A stretch of 64,000 nucleotides of DNA from Lentzea albidocapillata subsp. violacea (GCF_900100275.1 NZ_FNET01000001.1:682001-746000); one strand, 5' to 3'; shown: positions 28,892 through 38,190, numbered from the stretch's first letter. The notes: generated by a model not told the origin, from the letters alone. Translations and numbers: made by a program.

Positions 28892-29743
28892 TTAACGCGC
28901 GCCGAGGTCGGTCAGCGTGACGGTGTTGCGCAGCTCGCCCAAGCCGCTGACGCGCGTGACCACGACGTCGCCGTCGCGCAGGAAGAGCTGCGGTTCGCGG
29001 GCGTTGCCGACGCCGCTGGGGGTGCCGGTCAGGATCACGTCGCCGGCGCGCAGGGTCATGCCGTGGCTGAGCTCGGCGATGATCCGCGCGAAGGAGAACG
29101 CCATCTGCGCGCTGGTCGCGTCCTGCAGCAGGACGCCGTTGACCTCGCACTGGACCCGCAGCCCGCCGAGGTCGCCGATCTCGTCGGCGGTGGTCAGCCA
29201 CGGGCCGAGCGGCATTGTGGCGTCGAGACTCTTGCCCTTGAGCCATTGGCCGCCGTGCGCGCGTTGGAGATCGCGCTGCGATACGTCGTTGGCGACGAGG
29301 AAACCGAACACGTGGTCCAGCGCCTTCTCCTCCGGGATCGAACGGCCGTCGCGCCCGATGACCATCGCGATCTCGGCCTCGTAGTCCCACTTCTGGGACA
29401 ACCCAGGGTCGTAGGCGATGGCGTCGTGCGGCCCGACGACCGTGTCCGGGCCCTTGGTGAAGAAGGTCGGGCGCAACGGACGAGAGACCGGGTCCTGACC
29501 CTCGCGCTTGCCGGCGGACTCCTCGAAGTGGTCCCAGTAGTTCCAGCCGGTGCAGAGGACGTCGCGGTTGAACCGGTGCAGCGGCGCCTCCAGCCGCACT
29601 TCCGCCAGCGGCAGGACTTCGCCGGTCTCGACCGGAGCGCCCCGCACGACATCGTCGACCGTGCCCGACAGCAGCGCGATCGACTCCCCGTCGACGACAC
29701 CGCCACGACGGACGCCGCCGACCGTCACAGAAGCGAGCTTCAC
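28892..29743 (-). CDS. fumarylacetoacetate-hydrolase-family protein
   Basis: 283 residues, GTG start after GAGGAGG. FAH fold with metal-ligand motif KWDYEAEIAMVIG and the C-terminal TGTPSGVGN. Members hydrolyse C-C bonds of ring-cleavage products (fumarylpyruvate, fumarylacetoacetate) or decarboxylate/isomerise oxo-diacids. Placed between ridA and paaX and divergent from the aryl-CoA genes, it is the best candidate for the hydrolase after ring cleavage. The exact reaction is inference. Confidence 0.9.
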   Translation of the reverse strand: MKLASVTVGGVRRGGVVDGESIALLSGTVDDVVRGAPVETGEVLPLAEVRLEAPLHRFNRDVLCTGWNYWDHFEESAGKREGQDPVSRPLRPTFFTKGPDTVVGPHDAIAYDPGLSQKWDYEAEIAMVIGRDGRSIPEEKALDHVFGFLVANDVSQRDLQRAHGGQWLKGKSLDATMPLGPWLTTADEIGDLGGLRVQCEVNGVLLQDATSAQMAFSFARIIAELSHGMTLRAGDVILTGTPSGVGNAREPQLFLRDGDVVVTRVSGLGELRNTVTLTDLGAR

Positions 29744-29801
29744 CCGCGAACCTCCTCGACTATCGCGTTCACGTTGCGTAGATCATGAAAGCGCTATCGA
29801 T

Positions 29802-30218
29802 TCAGCTGGGCCTGACCAGCCGGTCTTTCGGGATCACGGCGACGCCGAGGATCTCGATCAGTGCTTCCGGCTGCCACAGCGCGGTGCAGCCGATGCCCGC
29901 CATGGCCGGGTAGACGGGGCCGGCGAGCTCGCGCCACACCTTGCCGATCTCCCTGCCGTGAGCCTGGTAGTCCGGGATGTCGGTGAGGTAGATCGTGATG
30001 CTGACCAGGTCTTCCGGCTCGCCACCCGCCGCGCGCAACGTCGTCAGCACGTTGCCGAACGCCTGGCGGAACTGCTCGACGATGCCGCCGGGAACGATCT
30101 TCATGTCGGCGTCGAGGGCGGTCTGCCCGCCGAGGTGGAGGGTGTTGCCGGCGAGGGTGCCGTGGGAGTAGCCGCTCGGCGCCGGAAGGCTGGCCGGGTT
30201 CACTGCTGCTGGCCTCAT
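29802..30218 (-). CDS. RidA/YjgF-family protein, catalytic Arg replaced
   Basis: 138 residues from ATG 30218. The Rid fold is clear: LHLGGQTALDADMKIVPG, IYLTDIPDYQ, and the C-terminal strand IEILGVAVIP. In imine-hydrolysing RidA proteins a conserved Arg sits in the PAR-x-x-V segment; here the segment is PAMAGIG, with Met106 at that place. It therefore belongs to a divergent Rid subgroup and may not be a simple enamine/imine deaminase. First gene of the ridA-FAH-paaX operon, divergent from the cupin gene by 40 bp. Confidence 0.85.
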   Translation of the reverse strand: MRPAAVNPASLPAPSGYSHGTLAGNTLHLGGQTALDADMKIVPGGIVEQFRQAFGNVLTTLRAAGGEPEDLVSITIYLTDIPDYQAHGREIGKVWRELAGPVYPAMAGIGCTALWQPEALIEILGVAVIPKDRLVRPS

Positions 30219-30220
30219 GA

Positions 30221-30253
30221 GTATTGACACTATCTGACGGTCGTGAAGAATAC
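30221..30253. promoter_or_regulatory. divergent promoter/operator between ridA-like and cupin genes
   Basis: The 40-bp gap has an AT-richer core with inverted GTATT (30221-30225) and AATAC (30249-30253). A TTGACA at 30224-30229 gives a possible -35 for the cupin operon, with AGAATA about 17 bp on as a weak -10. PaaX would be the natural repressor here. Candidate only. Confidence 0.35.
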
Positions 30254-30258
30254 GAGAT

Positions 30259-30741
30259 ATGGAGCCCGACCTGAGCAAGTACCAGCTCGACGGCGACAAC
30301 TCGATGTACCGGCTGCCCAGCGGCCTGGTCGCGCCGGTCGTGACACGCGGCGGTGCCGAGAACCCGGACACCGCGAACTCCGGCGGCGCGGTCCGGATCT
30401 CGGGCGTGAGCATCCAGCACACCCCGGCGACGAAGCTGTGGTTCGGGAAGGTGACCAACGAACCGGGCTACCGCTCGGTCACCCACCACCACGGCGAGGC
30501 CGAGACCGGCGGCTACGTGCTGTCCGGGCGTGCGCGGATCTACTTCGGCGAGAAGTTCGAGGACTACGTCGACATGGAGGAGGGTGACTGGGTGTTCGTG
30601 CCGCCGTTCATGCCGCACATCGAGTGCAACCTCGACCGCAACAGGTCGCTCACGTGGATGACCACGCGGACGCCGGAGAACATCGTCGTGAACCTCGACG
30701 ACGTGCCGGACGAGGACCTGCGCGATTGGCTGACCCGATGA
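30259..30741 (+). CDS. single-domain cupin protein, possible ring-cleaving or aryl-acid enzyme
   Basis: 160 residues with a complete cupin: motif 1 around THHHGEAETGGYVLSG gives metal ligands His76, His78 and Glu82; motif 2 GDWVFVPPFMPH gives His120. First gene of the thioesterase-ligase-monooxygenase operon; its TGA overlaps the thioesterase ATG. With all metal ligands present it could be a dioxygenase for the hydroxylated aryl acid, or an isomerase or accessory protein. Function is not established from sequence. Confidence 0.85.
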   Translation: MEPDLSKYQLDGDNSMYRLPSGLVAPVVTRGGAENPDTANSGGAVRISGVSIQHTPATKLWFGKVTNEPGYRSVTHHHGEAETGGYVLSGRARIYFGEKFEDYVDMEEGDWVFVPPFMPHIECNLDRNRSLTWMTTRTPENIVVNLDDVPDEDLRDWLTR

Positions 30742-31637
30742 CGCCCGTGCCGACTTCGGCGATCTTCACCGAGGCCATCGCGCTGGAGAAGGCCGATCCG
30801 GAGCACTTCGACCTCGCCTTCACCGCCGTCACCCAGCCCTGCCCGTGGCCCAAGGCCTACGGCGGGGACCTGGTCGCGGCCGCGGCGGCCGCCGCCATGC
30901 GTTCGGTGACGGACGGCAAGACGCTGCACTCGATGCACAGCTACTTCCTGCGCCCGGCCGACATCGGCGCCCAGGTGCGGTACGAGGTCGAGCTGCTGCG
31001 CGACGGCCGCGGTTACAGCACCCGGCAGGTCCGCGGTTACCAGAACGGCAAGCCCCTCTACGCCTGCCTCGCGAACTTCGCCGCGGGCGAGCCGGGCGGC
31101 GGGTATCGGGCCGAGTTCACGGGCGACCTGCCCGGCCCGGACGAGCTGGCCAGCTCCGCGGACTTCCTCGCGGGACGCTCCGGCGGTTCGATGACCGAGG
31201 AGTCGAAGGCCTACTGGTCCGGCGGCCGCAGCTTCGACATGCGGCACGCGCCCGGCCCGGTCTACCTCGCGGTCGAAGGCGAGAAGGTCCCGCACCAGGC
31301 CGTGTGGATCAAGCCGTTCGACGCGCTGCGCCCGGTCGACGGCCTGACCGACGCCCAGCGCGACCTCGCCGCACTGGCCTACGTCTGCGACTACACGATC
31401 CTCGAACCCGTCCTGCGGGTCCTCGACCTGCCGTGGGCCCGGCCGGGGCTCGTCACCGCGAGCCTCGACCACGCGATGTGGTTCCACCGCGAGGGCCCGG
31501 TCGACGACTGGCTCCTCTACGTGCAGGAGGCCGTCGCCGCCGACGCGGGCCGGGGCCTCGGCCACGGCCGCTTCTTCACCCGCGATGGTCTCCACCTCGC
31601 CACCGTTGCCCAGGAGGGCATGATCCGCGCTTCCTGA
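30738..31637 (+). CDS. TesB-type acyl-CoA thioesterase
   Basis: 299 residues, double-hotdog acyl-CoA thioesterase II. Markers: QPCPWPKAYGGDLVAAAA, SMHSYFLRPAD in the first hotdog and TASLDHAMWFHR with the catalytic Asp in the second. Starts 4 bp inside the cupin gene (ATGA). In this operon its role is probably to release an aryl-CoA product as the free acid, which would let the neighbouring cupin act on it; this is inference. Confidence 0.9.
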   Translation: MTPVPTSAIFTEAIALEKADPEHFDLAFTAVTQPCPWPKAYGGDLVAAAAAAAMRSVTDGKTLHSMHSYFLRPADIGAQVRYEVELLRDGRGYSTRQVRGYQNGKPLYACLANFAAGEPGGGYRAEFTGDLPGPDELASSADFLAGRSGGSMTEESKAYWSGGRSFDMRHAPGPVYLAVEGEKVPHQAVWIKPFDALRPVDGLTDAQRDLAALAYVCDYTILEPVLRVLDLPWARPGLVTASLDHAMWFHREGPVDDWLLYVQEAVAADAGRGLGHGRFFTRDGLHLATVAQEGMIRAS

Positions 31638-31663
31638 CCCGCCGCCCGGGAAGGACTTCACCC

Positions 31664-33250
31664 ATGGACACCTTCGCCCGCGACCACTTACCTCCCGCGG
31701 CACTGTGGCCCGCCATCGAGTTCACGACGCCGGAGCTGGACTACCCGGCCCGGCTCAACGCGGCCACCGAGCTCATCGACGTCCCGGTGGCGAGGTTCGG
31801 CCCCGACCGCCCCGCGCTGCGCACGCCGGCGGGGGAGACGTGGTCCTACGGCGAGTTGCTGACCCGCGCGAACCAGGTGGCCCAGGTGCTGACCGAGGAG
31901 CTCGGTCTCGTTCCAGGACAACGGGTTCTGCTCCGCTCGCCCAACAACCCGTGGACCGTGGCCGCGTGGCTCGGCGTCCTCAAGGCGGGCGGTGTCGTGG
32001 TGACGACCATGGCCGCGTTGAGGACTCGCGAACTCGCGCCGATCGTCGAACGCACCCGTCCGTCGATCGCGTTGGTGGACCAGCGGTGCACGGAGGACGT
32101 CCGAGACCTGCCGTCGCTGACCGTCGTGGACTACGACGACCTCCAGGTGCTCGCCGCGACCAGGTCGGGGCAGTTCACCGCCGTGGACACCGCCGCCGAC
32201 GACGTGGCGTTGCTGGCGCCCACGTCCGGCAGCACCGGCACGCCGAAGATCACCGCGCACTTCCACCGCGACGTCCTGTCCATCGACAACACCTTCGGCC
32301 GGCACGTGCTGCGGCTGACCGGGGACGACCTCGTCGCCTGCACCGCCCCGTTCGCGTTCACGTTCGGCCTGGGCATGCTCGTCGTCTTCCCGCTGCGGGC
32401 CGGCGCCTGCGCCCTGCTGACCGAGGCCGCCACGCCCGCCCAGGTCGCGGACCTCGTGCAACAGCACGGAGTCACGGTGCTCGCGACGGCGCCGACCGCG
32501 TACAAGGCGATCCTGCGCGACGGCATCGAGGCGAAGCTCGGCGGCCTGCGGACCGCGGTGTCGGCCGGCGAGCACATCCCCCAGGACACCTGGCAACGGC
32601 TGCGGGACCGGCTGGGGCTCAGGGTGATCGACGGCATCGGCGCCACGGAGCTGTTGCACATCTTCATCTCCGCCGCCGGTGACGACATCCGGCCCGGCTC
32701 CACCGGCAAACCGGTGCCGGGCTACCGCGCCACCGTGCACGGCCCCGACGGCGAGGAACTCGGCCCCGGCGAGCCGGGACGCCTCGGCGTGATCGGCCCC
32801 GTCGGCTGCCGCTACCTCGACGACGAGCGGCAGAAGGACTACGTGGTGGGCGGCTGGAACGTCACCGGCGACGTCTTCCACCGCGACGAGGACGGCTACT
32901 TCCACTACCACGCCCGCAGCGACCACATGATCGTCTCCTCCGGCTACAACATCGGCGGCCCCGAGGTCGAGGAGGCCATCGACACCCACCCGGACGTGCT
33001 GGAGTCCGCCGTCGTCGCCAAGCCCGACGACGAACGCGGCGCGATCGTGTGCGCCTTCGTGGTGCTGCGCGACGGCGTGCCGGGCTCCGACGCGAAGGCC
33101 AGGGAGATCCAGGACCACGTGAAGCGCACCATCGCGCCCTACAAGTACCCGCGCGAGGTGCGGTTCCGCACGTCGTTGCCGCGCAACGCCAGCGGCAAGC
33201 TGCAGCGCTTCGCACTCCGCAAGATCGTCGAGGACGAGGTGCGTGCATGA
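31664..33250 (+). CDS. aryl-CoA ligase (benzoate/2-aminobenzoate-CoA ligase type)
   Basis: 528 residues, ANL superfamily. Phosphate loop APTSGSTGTPK, A5 region GIGATELLHIFIS, A7 GDVFHRDEDGYFHYHARSDHM split around the catalytic Asp, and A10 lysine in NASGKLQRF. The HIFIS-type A5 motif and overall pattern fit benzoate- and anthranilate-CoA ligases. With the downstream anthraniloyl-CoA monooxygenase-like gene, 2-aminobenzoate or a close analogue such as salicylate is the likely substrate. ATG 31664 follows GGAAGGA. The stop overlaps the next start by 4 bp. Confidence 0.88.
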   Translation: MDTFARDHLPPAALWPAIEFTTPELDYPARLNAATELIDVPVARFGPDRPALRTPAGETWSYGELLTRANQVAQVLTEELGLVPGQRVLLRSPNNPWTVAAWLGVLKAGGVVVTTMAALRTRELAPIVERTRPSIALVDQRCTEDVRDLPSLTVVDYDDLQVLAATRSGQFTAVDTAADDVALLAPTSGSTGTPKITAHFHRDVLSIDNTFGRHVLRLTGDDLVACTAPFAFTFGLGMLVVFPLRAGACALLTEAATPAQVADLVQQHGVTVLATAPTAYKAILRDGIEAKLGGLRTAVSAGEHIPQDTWQRLRDRLGLRVIDGIGATELLHIFISAAGDDIRPGSTGKPVPGYRATVHGPDGEELGPGEPGRLGVIGPVGCRYLDDERQKDYVVGGWNVTGDVFHRDEDGYFHYHARSDHMIVSSGYNIGGPEVEEAIDTHPDVLESAVVAKPDDERGAIVCAFVVLRDGVPGSDAKAREIQDHVKRTIAPYKYPREVRFRTSLPRNASGKLQRFALRKIVEDEVRA

Positions 33251-35619
33251 GGATCGCGGCCAGAAAGATCGCCATCGTCGGAGGAGGCCCCGGTGGGCTC
33301 TACCTGGCCGCGCTGATGAAGCAGCTCGACCCTTCGCATGATGTCACCATCTGGGAACGCGACGCTGCCGACGTGACGTTCGGCTTCGGCGTGGTGTTCT
33401 CCGACGAGACGCTCGGCGGGATCGAGAACGCCGACCCGGAGTTCGCCGAGGCCATGTCACGCCGGTTCGCGCGCTGGACGGACATCGACATCCACTACCG
33501 CGGCGAGACCCACACCGTGGGCGGGCAGGGGTTCGCCGCGATGAGCCGCAAGGAACTGCTCGGTCTCCTGCAGCGGCGGTGCCGCGATCTCGGCGTGGTC
33601 GTGCACTTCTCGACGCCCGCGCCCGCCGTGGACGTGTTGTGCGAGTCGCATGACCTCGTGGTCGGCGCGGACGGCGTCAACTCACTGGTGCGGCAGTCCT
33701 TCCCGGACGTCTTCCGCTCCACTGTGGACCCGCGCCGCAACAAGTACATGTGGCTCGGCACGGATCGGGTCTTCGAGGCGTTCCAGTTCTTCATCAAGGA
33801 CACGCCGTGGGGGACCATGCAGGTCCACGGCTATCCCTACTCCGACAGCGGTTCCACGTTCATCGTCGAGATGCACGAGGACGTGTGGCGCCGCGCCGGC
33901 TTCGACACCGCCCAGGAGTTCGCGCCGGGTGTCTCGGACGAACGCGCCGTCGACCGCGTCCGCGAGCTGTTCGCGGAGGAGCTGGCCGGCCACCAGGTGT
34001 TCGCCAACAACTCGAAGTGGGTCAGCTTCACCACCGTGCGCAACGAACGCTGGCACCACGGCAACGTGGTCCTCGTGGGCGACGCCGCGCACACCGCGCA
34101 CTTCTCGATCGGCTCGGGCACCAAACTCGCGATGGAGGACTCGCTCGCTCTCGCCGCGTGCCTGCACGAACACAGTGACGTCGAGACCGCGCTGACGGCC
34201 TACGAGACCGAACGGCGCCCCGTCGTCGAGTCGACCCAGCGAGCCGCCCAGGCGTCCCTGGAGTGGTTCGAGAACATCGGCATGTACGCGGACCAGGAGC
34301 CGACCCGGTTCTGCTTCAACCTGCTCACGCGCTCGCGCCGGATCACCTACGACAACCTGCGCACCCGCGACCCGGAGTTCGCCGACCGAGTCGACGCCGC
34401 CTTCGCCGCGTCCCAGGGACTCCGGAGCACGGCCCCGGCGATGTTCCAGCCGTTCCGCCTGGGACAGCTGGAACTCAAGAACCGCGTGATCGTCTCGGCG
34501 ATGGACATGTACTCCGCCGTCGACGGTGTGCCGGGCGACTTCCACCTCGTTCACCTGGGGTCGAAGGCCATGGGCGGCGCGGGACTGGTGATGACCGAGA
34601 TGGTCTGCGTCTCGCCCGAGGGCCGCATCACGCCCGGCTGCACCGGTCTGTGGACCGACGAGCAGCGCGACTCCTGGGCGCGGATCGTGGCGTTCGCGCA
34701 CGAGCGCAGTACCGCCCGCATCGGCCTGCAGCTCGGCCACTCCGGCCGCAAGGGCTCCACCCGCCTGATGTGGGAGGGCATGGACGAACCGCTGCCCGAG
34801 GGCAACTGGGGCGTCATCGGCCCGTCTCCGCTGCCGTACGGCCCCGGATCGCCCGTCCCCGCCGAGGCGGGTCGCGAGGACCTGGACCGGATCACCGCGG
34901 AGTTCGTCGCGGCTGCGGAACGTGGTGCCGAAGCAGGGTTCGATCTGCTCGAACTGCACTGCGCGCACGGCTATCTGCTGTCCTCGTTCCTCTCGCCGAT
35001 CGCGAATCAGCGCACGGATGAGTACGGCGGCTCGCTGGCCAACCGGCTGAGATTCCCCCTGGAGGTGTTCGACGCCGTCCGCGCCGTGTGGCCGGCCGAG
35101 CGCCCGATGATCGTGCGCATCTCCGCGACGGACTGGATCGAGGGCGGCAACACGGAGCACGACGCCGTGGAGATCGCCCGCGCGTTCGTGGCCCACGGCG
35201 CGGACGCGATCGACGTCTCCACCGGCCAGGTCACGGCCGACGAGCGCCCTGCGTACGGCCGCAGCTACCAGACGCCGTTCGCGGACCGCATCCGCCACGA
35301 GGTCACGGGTGCGGCCGTCATCGCGGTCGGCGCCATCGCCTCCTATGACGACGTCAACTCCATCCTGCTGGCGGGTCGCGCGGACCTGTGCGCGATCGGG
35401 CGCACCCACCTGTACGACCCGCACTGGACGCTGCACGCGGCGGCCGAACAGGGCTACCAGGCCGAGTGGCCGGTTCAGTACCGCGCCGGCAGCCGCAAGC
35501 CGCCGTCCGCGCGCACCGACGCCGTCCGGCCGCGGTTGTCCCTGCTGCGGGCCGACCCGCCGGACCGGACCGTGCACCTGCGCTGGACCCCGCACCGAGA
35601 GCATTCGCTTCTCGCATAG
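33247..35619 (+). CDS. anthraniloyl-CoA monooxygenase-type flavoprotein (FMO fused to OYE-like reductase)
   Basis: 790 residues. N-terminal FAD monooxygenase (1-~390) with IVGGGPGGLYLAALM and GDAAHTAHFSIGSGTKLAMED. C-terminal Old Yellow Enzyme-type FMN barrel (from MFQPFRLGQLELKNR, ~398, to the end). This fusion is the layout of 2-aminobenzoyl-CoA monooxygenase/reductase, which 5-hydroxylates the CoA ester and reduces the ring. The N-terminal half is also related to salicylyl-CoA 5-hydroxylases. GTG-free ATG start overlaps the ligase gene by 4 bp, so ligase and oxygenase are translationally coupled. Whether the reductase half reduces the ring here is open, because a thioesterase and cupin are co-encoded. 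Confidence 0.88.
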   Translation: MRIAARKIAIVGGGPGGLYLAALMKQLDPSHDVTIWERDAADVTFGFGVVFSDETLGGIENADPEFAEAMSRRFARWTDIDIHYRGETHTVGGQGFAAMSRKELLGLLQRRCRDLGVVVHFSTPAPAVDVLCESHDLVVGADGVNSLVRQSFPDVFRSTVDPRRNKYMWLGTDRVFEAFQFFIKDTPWGTMQVHGYPYSDSGSTFIVEMHEDVWRRAGFDTAQEFAPGVSDERAVDRVRELFAEELAGHQVFANNSKWVSFTTVRNERWHHGNVVLVGDAAHTAHFSIGSGTKLAMEDSLALAACLHEHSDVETALTAYETERRPVVESTQRAAQASLEWFENIGMYADQEPTRFCFNLLTRSRRITYDNLRTRDPEFADRVDAAFAASQGLRSTAPAMFQPFRLGQLELKNRVIVSAMDMYSAVDGVPGDFHLVHLGSKAMGGAGLVMTEMVCVSPEGRITPGCTGLWTDEQRDSWARIVAFAHERSTARIGLQLGHSGRKGSTRLMWEGMDEPLPEGNWGVIGPSPLPYGPGSPVPAEAGREDLDRITAEFVAAAERGAEAGFDLLELHCAHGYLLSSFLSPIANQRTDEYGGSLANRLRFPLEVFDAVRAVWPAERPMIVRISATDWIEGGNTEHDAVEIARAFVAHGADAIDVSTGQVTADERPAYGRSYQTPFADRIRHEVTGAAVIAVGAIASYDDVNSILLAGRADLCAIGRTHLYDPHWTLHAAAEQGYQAEWPVQYRAGSRKPPSARTDAVRPRLSLLRADPPDRTVHLRWTPHREHSLLA

Positions 35620-35814
35620 GCACTTAGGCGGCGTTCAGGTGAAACTTGATTCGGCAACGAAATGGAATCTCTTGTCCGGTCAGATGTTCAGCATTCGCGC
35701 ATTGGTCTGATGGTGCAGACATCCCGTGCACGCGGGTGAGGGGGTTTTTCCCGCACAGAGGACGTCCCTAGCGTCGGCGGTCGGTTCCCGAACGAATCCG
35801 CCACCGAAGGGATC

Positions 35815-38139
35815 ATGCTCGTGCGAAGACGTTTGCCGGCGCTGGTGCTAGCGGGCGTGCTCGCTGGCAGCACGCTCACCGCCGCAGTACCCGTGGCCGC
35901 CCAGCCACCCGTGTCCACTCTGGCCAAGTCCGTGCAGGGCGTGTCCGATCCCGCCTCCCACGGCGATGTCGCCTCCTGGGTCGTGTCCTACACGAACGGT
36001 GCCAACGGTGCCGCTTCGATCACCGACCCCATCGGCGCGGGCCAGACCTTGCTGGCCGGCTCGCTGCAGGTACCGCCGGGCTGGACCGGCACGGAGGGCA
36101 ACCCGGTCACCGCCACCCACCCCGGCGTGCGCAACGGAGGCAAGTCGCTCTCCAGTGTGCTGACGCCGCCGGTGCAGGCCAGCGCGAGCAGCACCGGCGG
36201 TGACGGCTTCATCCCGATGCTGCATCGCACGCCGGACGGGCGCCTGCAGGCGTGGAACGTCTATCACCACCTGGGTCTCACCGATCCGAAGCTGGTGTGC
36301 ACCGATCTCGCGACGAGCTCGCTCTGTGCGGGCGGTCCGTGGCCGAAGCCGCTCAACACGGCACCCGGCCCGCTCGGGACCGGGTACACGGGCGACCTCT
36401 CCAGCCCCCTCGCGCCGCAGTACGTCCGCGACCCGGCGAACCCCGCCCGCGTGTACTACTCGGCCACCACGGCGTCCTCGATCGGCGTCGGCTGCCTCGA
36501 CCTCGCCGCGCCGGGCAACTGCGGCTACTGGCCGCTGATGAACCGGACCGGGCAGACGTTCGAGCTGGCGGGACTCGTCCAGGTCGGCGGAAACCTCTAC
36601 GGCGTGGCGAACTCCGGTCACGTGGTGTGCTGGACGGCCGCCACGCAGAGCCCGTGCGGGGGCCAGCCCTACGCGCCGATCGTGCCGTTCACCAACCACG
36701 GCGGCTACTACCTCGGCGCGCTGGCCGTCGCCGGAGGCAAGCTGTTCGCGTCGTCGTCGCTGTATGGCAGCGGTGTGCCCGTGATGGGCTGTTTCGACCC
36801 CGGTACGACGAGCGTGTGCGCGGGCTGGCCGGCCCCGAAGACGCTCGGTCCCCCGGCCAACTACACCTACAACGCCTACACCGCCTACAGCACAACGGGT
36901 GCGGAGACCGGTGCGTGCGCGAGCACGTCCGGAGCCACGAACGTCACCACCTGTTACGCCATCGACGGTTCGCCGTTGTCCGGTGGCATGGGCGCCCTGG
37001 AGAGCCACACCTGGGTGTTCACCCCGGAGGTGGTGCGCACCGGAGACCGCGTGCGCAGCTACTTCGGCATCTGGAGCGGCCCGTACGTGGGCGCGACGGT
37101 GTGCCACGACTGGAGCACCGGGACGACGTGCGCCGGAATGCCTTCGCGCATCACACATCCGACCGTCAACAACGGCATCACGAGAGATTACGGCTACGCC
37201 TACGACGCTCCCACCGGCTGTCTGCTCGGGCTGGGAGACGCGGGCGTGCTGTTCTCACTGGATCCTGACACGGGGGCGTCGCCGTGCGTACGCAGTGGCG
37301 CCTCCGTGTCGCTCAACCCCTCGCAGTTCTACTGCGACGGCAAACCGCACGCCACCACCTACAGCAAGGCGCGGCTCGTCGGCGTGACACCGGCGAACGT
37401 GAACTTCGGCGCGTCCACCGTGAAGGCCGTGGACGGCGGCGGGAATCCTGTTGCCACACCGGGGTTCGCCCCGGACGGCACGGTGGACCTGACCGGAGTC
37501 ACCGCCGGTTCGCTGACGCTCACCGCGTCGCTCGTGCTGAACAACGCCGCGGACTTCGGCGGCGGCAACCAGCCGTCCCTGGCCGTGGAGTTCAATGGTG
37601 ACGCGCCGCAGATGTGCTTCCGCACCACGATCTCCGCGGAGTGCGCGGTCACGTCCGTCGCGAACACGGCGAACGGGACCGACGCGACCGGCGGCTTCTC
37701 GTCCAACACGGTGACCCGTCAGGTCGCACCGGGAACGGCGTGCCTGCCGAACGTGGTGGTGAACAAGGAGATCTGCGGTTCGTACACGTCGGCCAACTGC
37801 AAGGCGGGCGGCTCTGGCCCGTGGCTGAAGCAGGCACCCGTGGGCGTCCTCGGCCTGCTGAACGCGACCGCGTACTGGCGGGTCACCGTGACGAACAACG
37901 GCCCGATCCCGATCGTCGACGCCTACGTGGTCGACGACGTGGAACCGGCCTGCCAGACCGGGCCGTTCACGCTGCAGCCCGGTCAGTCCAAAGTGGTCCA
38001 CTGCTCGACGTACGCGTTGCTGTCGCTGTTCCCCCTGACCAACAAGGCGAAGGCGAAGTACACGCCGGTCGGGGCCGGCCGCCTGTACAGCGAGTGGTCG
38101 TCCGCGAAGGCCTGTTCACTGCTCTGCGTGCTGGGCTGA
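35815..38139 (+). CDS. secreted repeat protein with propeller-like Cys motifs and DUF11-type C-terminus
   Basis: 774 residues with a Sec signal peptide (RRRLPALVLAGVLAG, cleavage after VAAQ-type Ala). Residues ~140-480 carry repeated blades of the form C-D-x(4-6)-C-AGWP: CTDLATSSLCAGG, CLDLAAPGNCGYWP, CWTAATQSPCGGQP, CFDPGTTSVCAGWP, CHDWSTGTTCAGMP. These suggest a disulfide-rich beta-propeller. The last ~120 residues (ATAYWRVTVTNNGP, VVDDVEPAC) are a DUF11/CARDB-like Ig domain often found in surface proteins. No LPXTG or C-terminal anchor. Probably an exported surface or extracellular protein; function unknown. Confidence 0.75.
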   Translation: MLVRRRLPALVLAGVLAGSTLTAAVPVAAQPPVSTLAKSVQGVSDPASHGDVASWVVSYTNGANGAASITDPIGAGQTLLAGSLQVPPGWTGTEGNPVTATHPGVRNGGKSLSSVLTPPVQASASSTGGDGFIPMLHRTPDGRLQAWNVYHHLGLTDPKLVCTDLATSSLCAGGPWPKPLNTAPGPLGTGYTGDLSSPLAPQYVRDPANPARVYYSATTASSIGVGCLDLAAPGNCGYWPLMNRTGQTFELAGLVQVGGNLYGVANSGHVVCWTAATQSPCGGQPYAPIVPFTNHGGYYLGALAVAGGKLFASSSLYGSGVPVMGCFDPGTTSVCAGWPAPKTLGPPANYTYNAYTAYSTTGAETGACASTSGATNVTTCYAIDGSPLSGGMGALESHTWVFTPEVVRTGDRVRSYFGIWSGPYVGATVCHDWSTGTTCAGMPSRITHPTVNNGITRDYGYAYDAPTGCLLGLGDAGVLFSLDPDTGASPCVRSGASVSLNPSQFYCDGKPHATTYSKARLVGVTPANVNFGASTVKAVDGGGNPVATPGFAPDGTVDLTGVTAGSLTLTASLVLNNAADFGGGNQPSLAVEFNGDAPQMCFRTTISAECAVTSVANTANGTDATGGFSSNTVTRQVAPGTACLPNVVVNKEICGSYTSANCKAGGSGPWLKQAPVGVLGLLNATAYWRVTVTNNGPIPIVDAYVVDDVEPACQTGPFTLQPGQSKVVHCSTYALLSLFPLTNKAKAKYTPVGAGRLYSEWSSAKACSLLCVLG

Positions 38140-38190
38140 GGTCGTTCGAGCAGCTCGTGTCAAGCCGCAACTCGGACGATAAGGTAATCT

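Noticed and set aside
33682-35604. 640-codon minus-strand frame opposite the anthraniloyl-CoA monooxygenase gene
   Set aside because: Shadow of a well-supported flavoprotein gene; composition Arg/Gly/His-rich without motifs.
35620-35814. Possible riboswitch before the secreted repeat protein
   Set aside because: There is a small CCCG/CGGG stem followed by TTTTT near 35740, but no recognisable aptamer consensus; the gap contains no gene that I can support.
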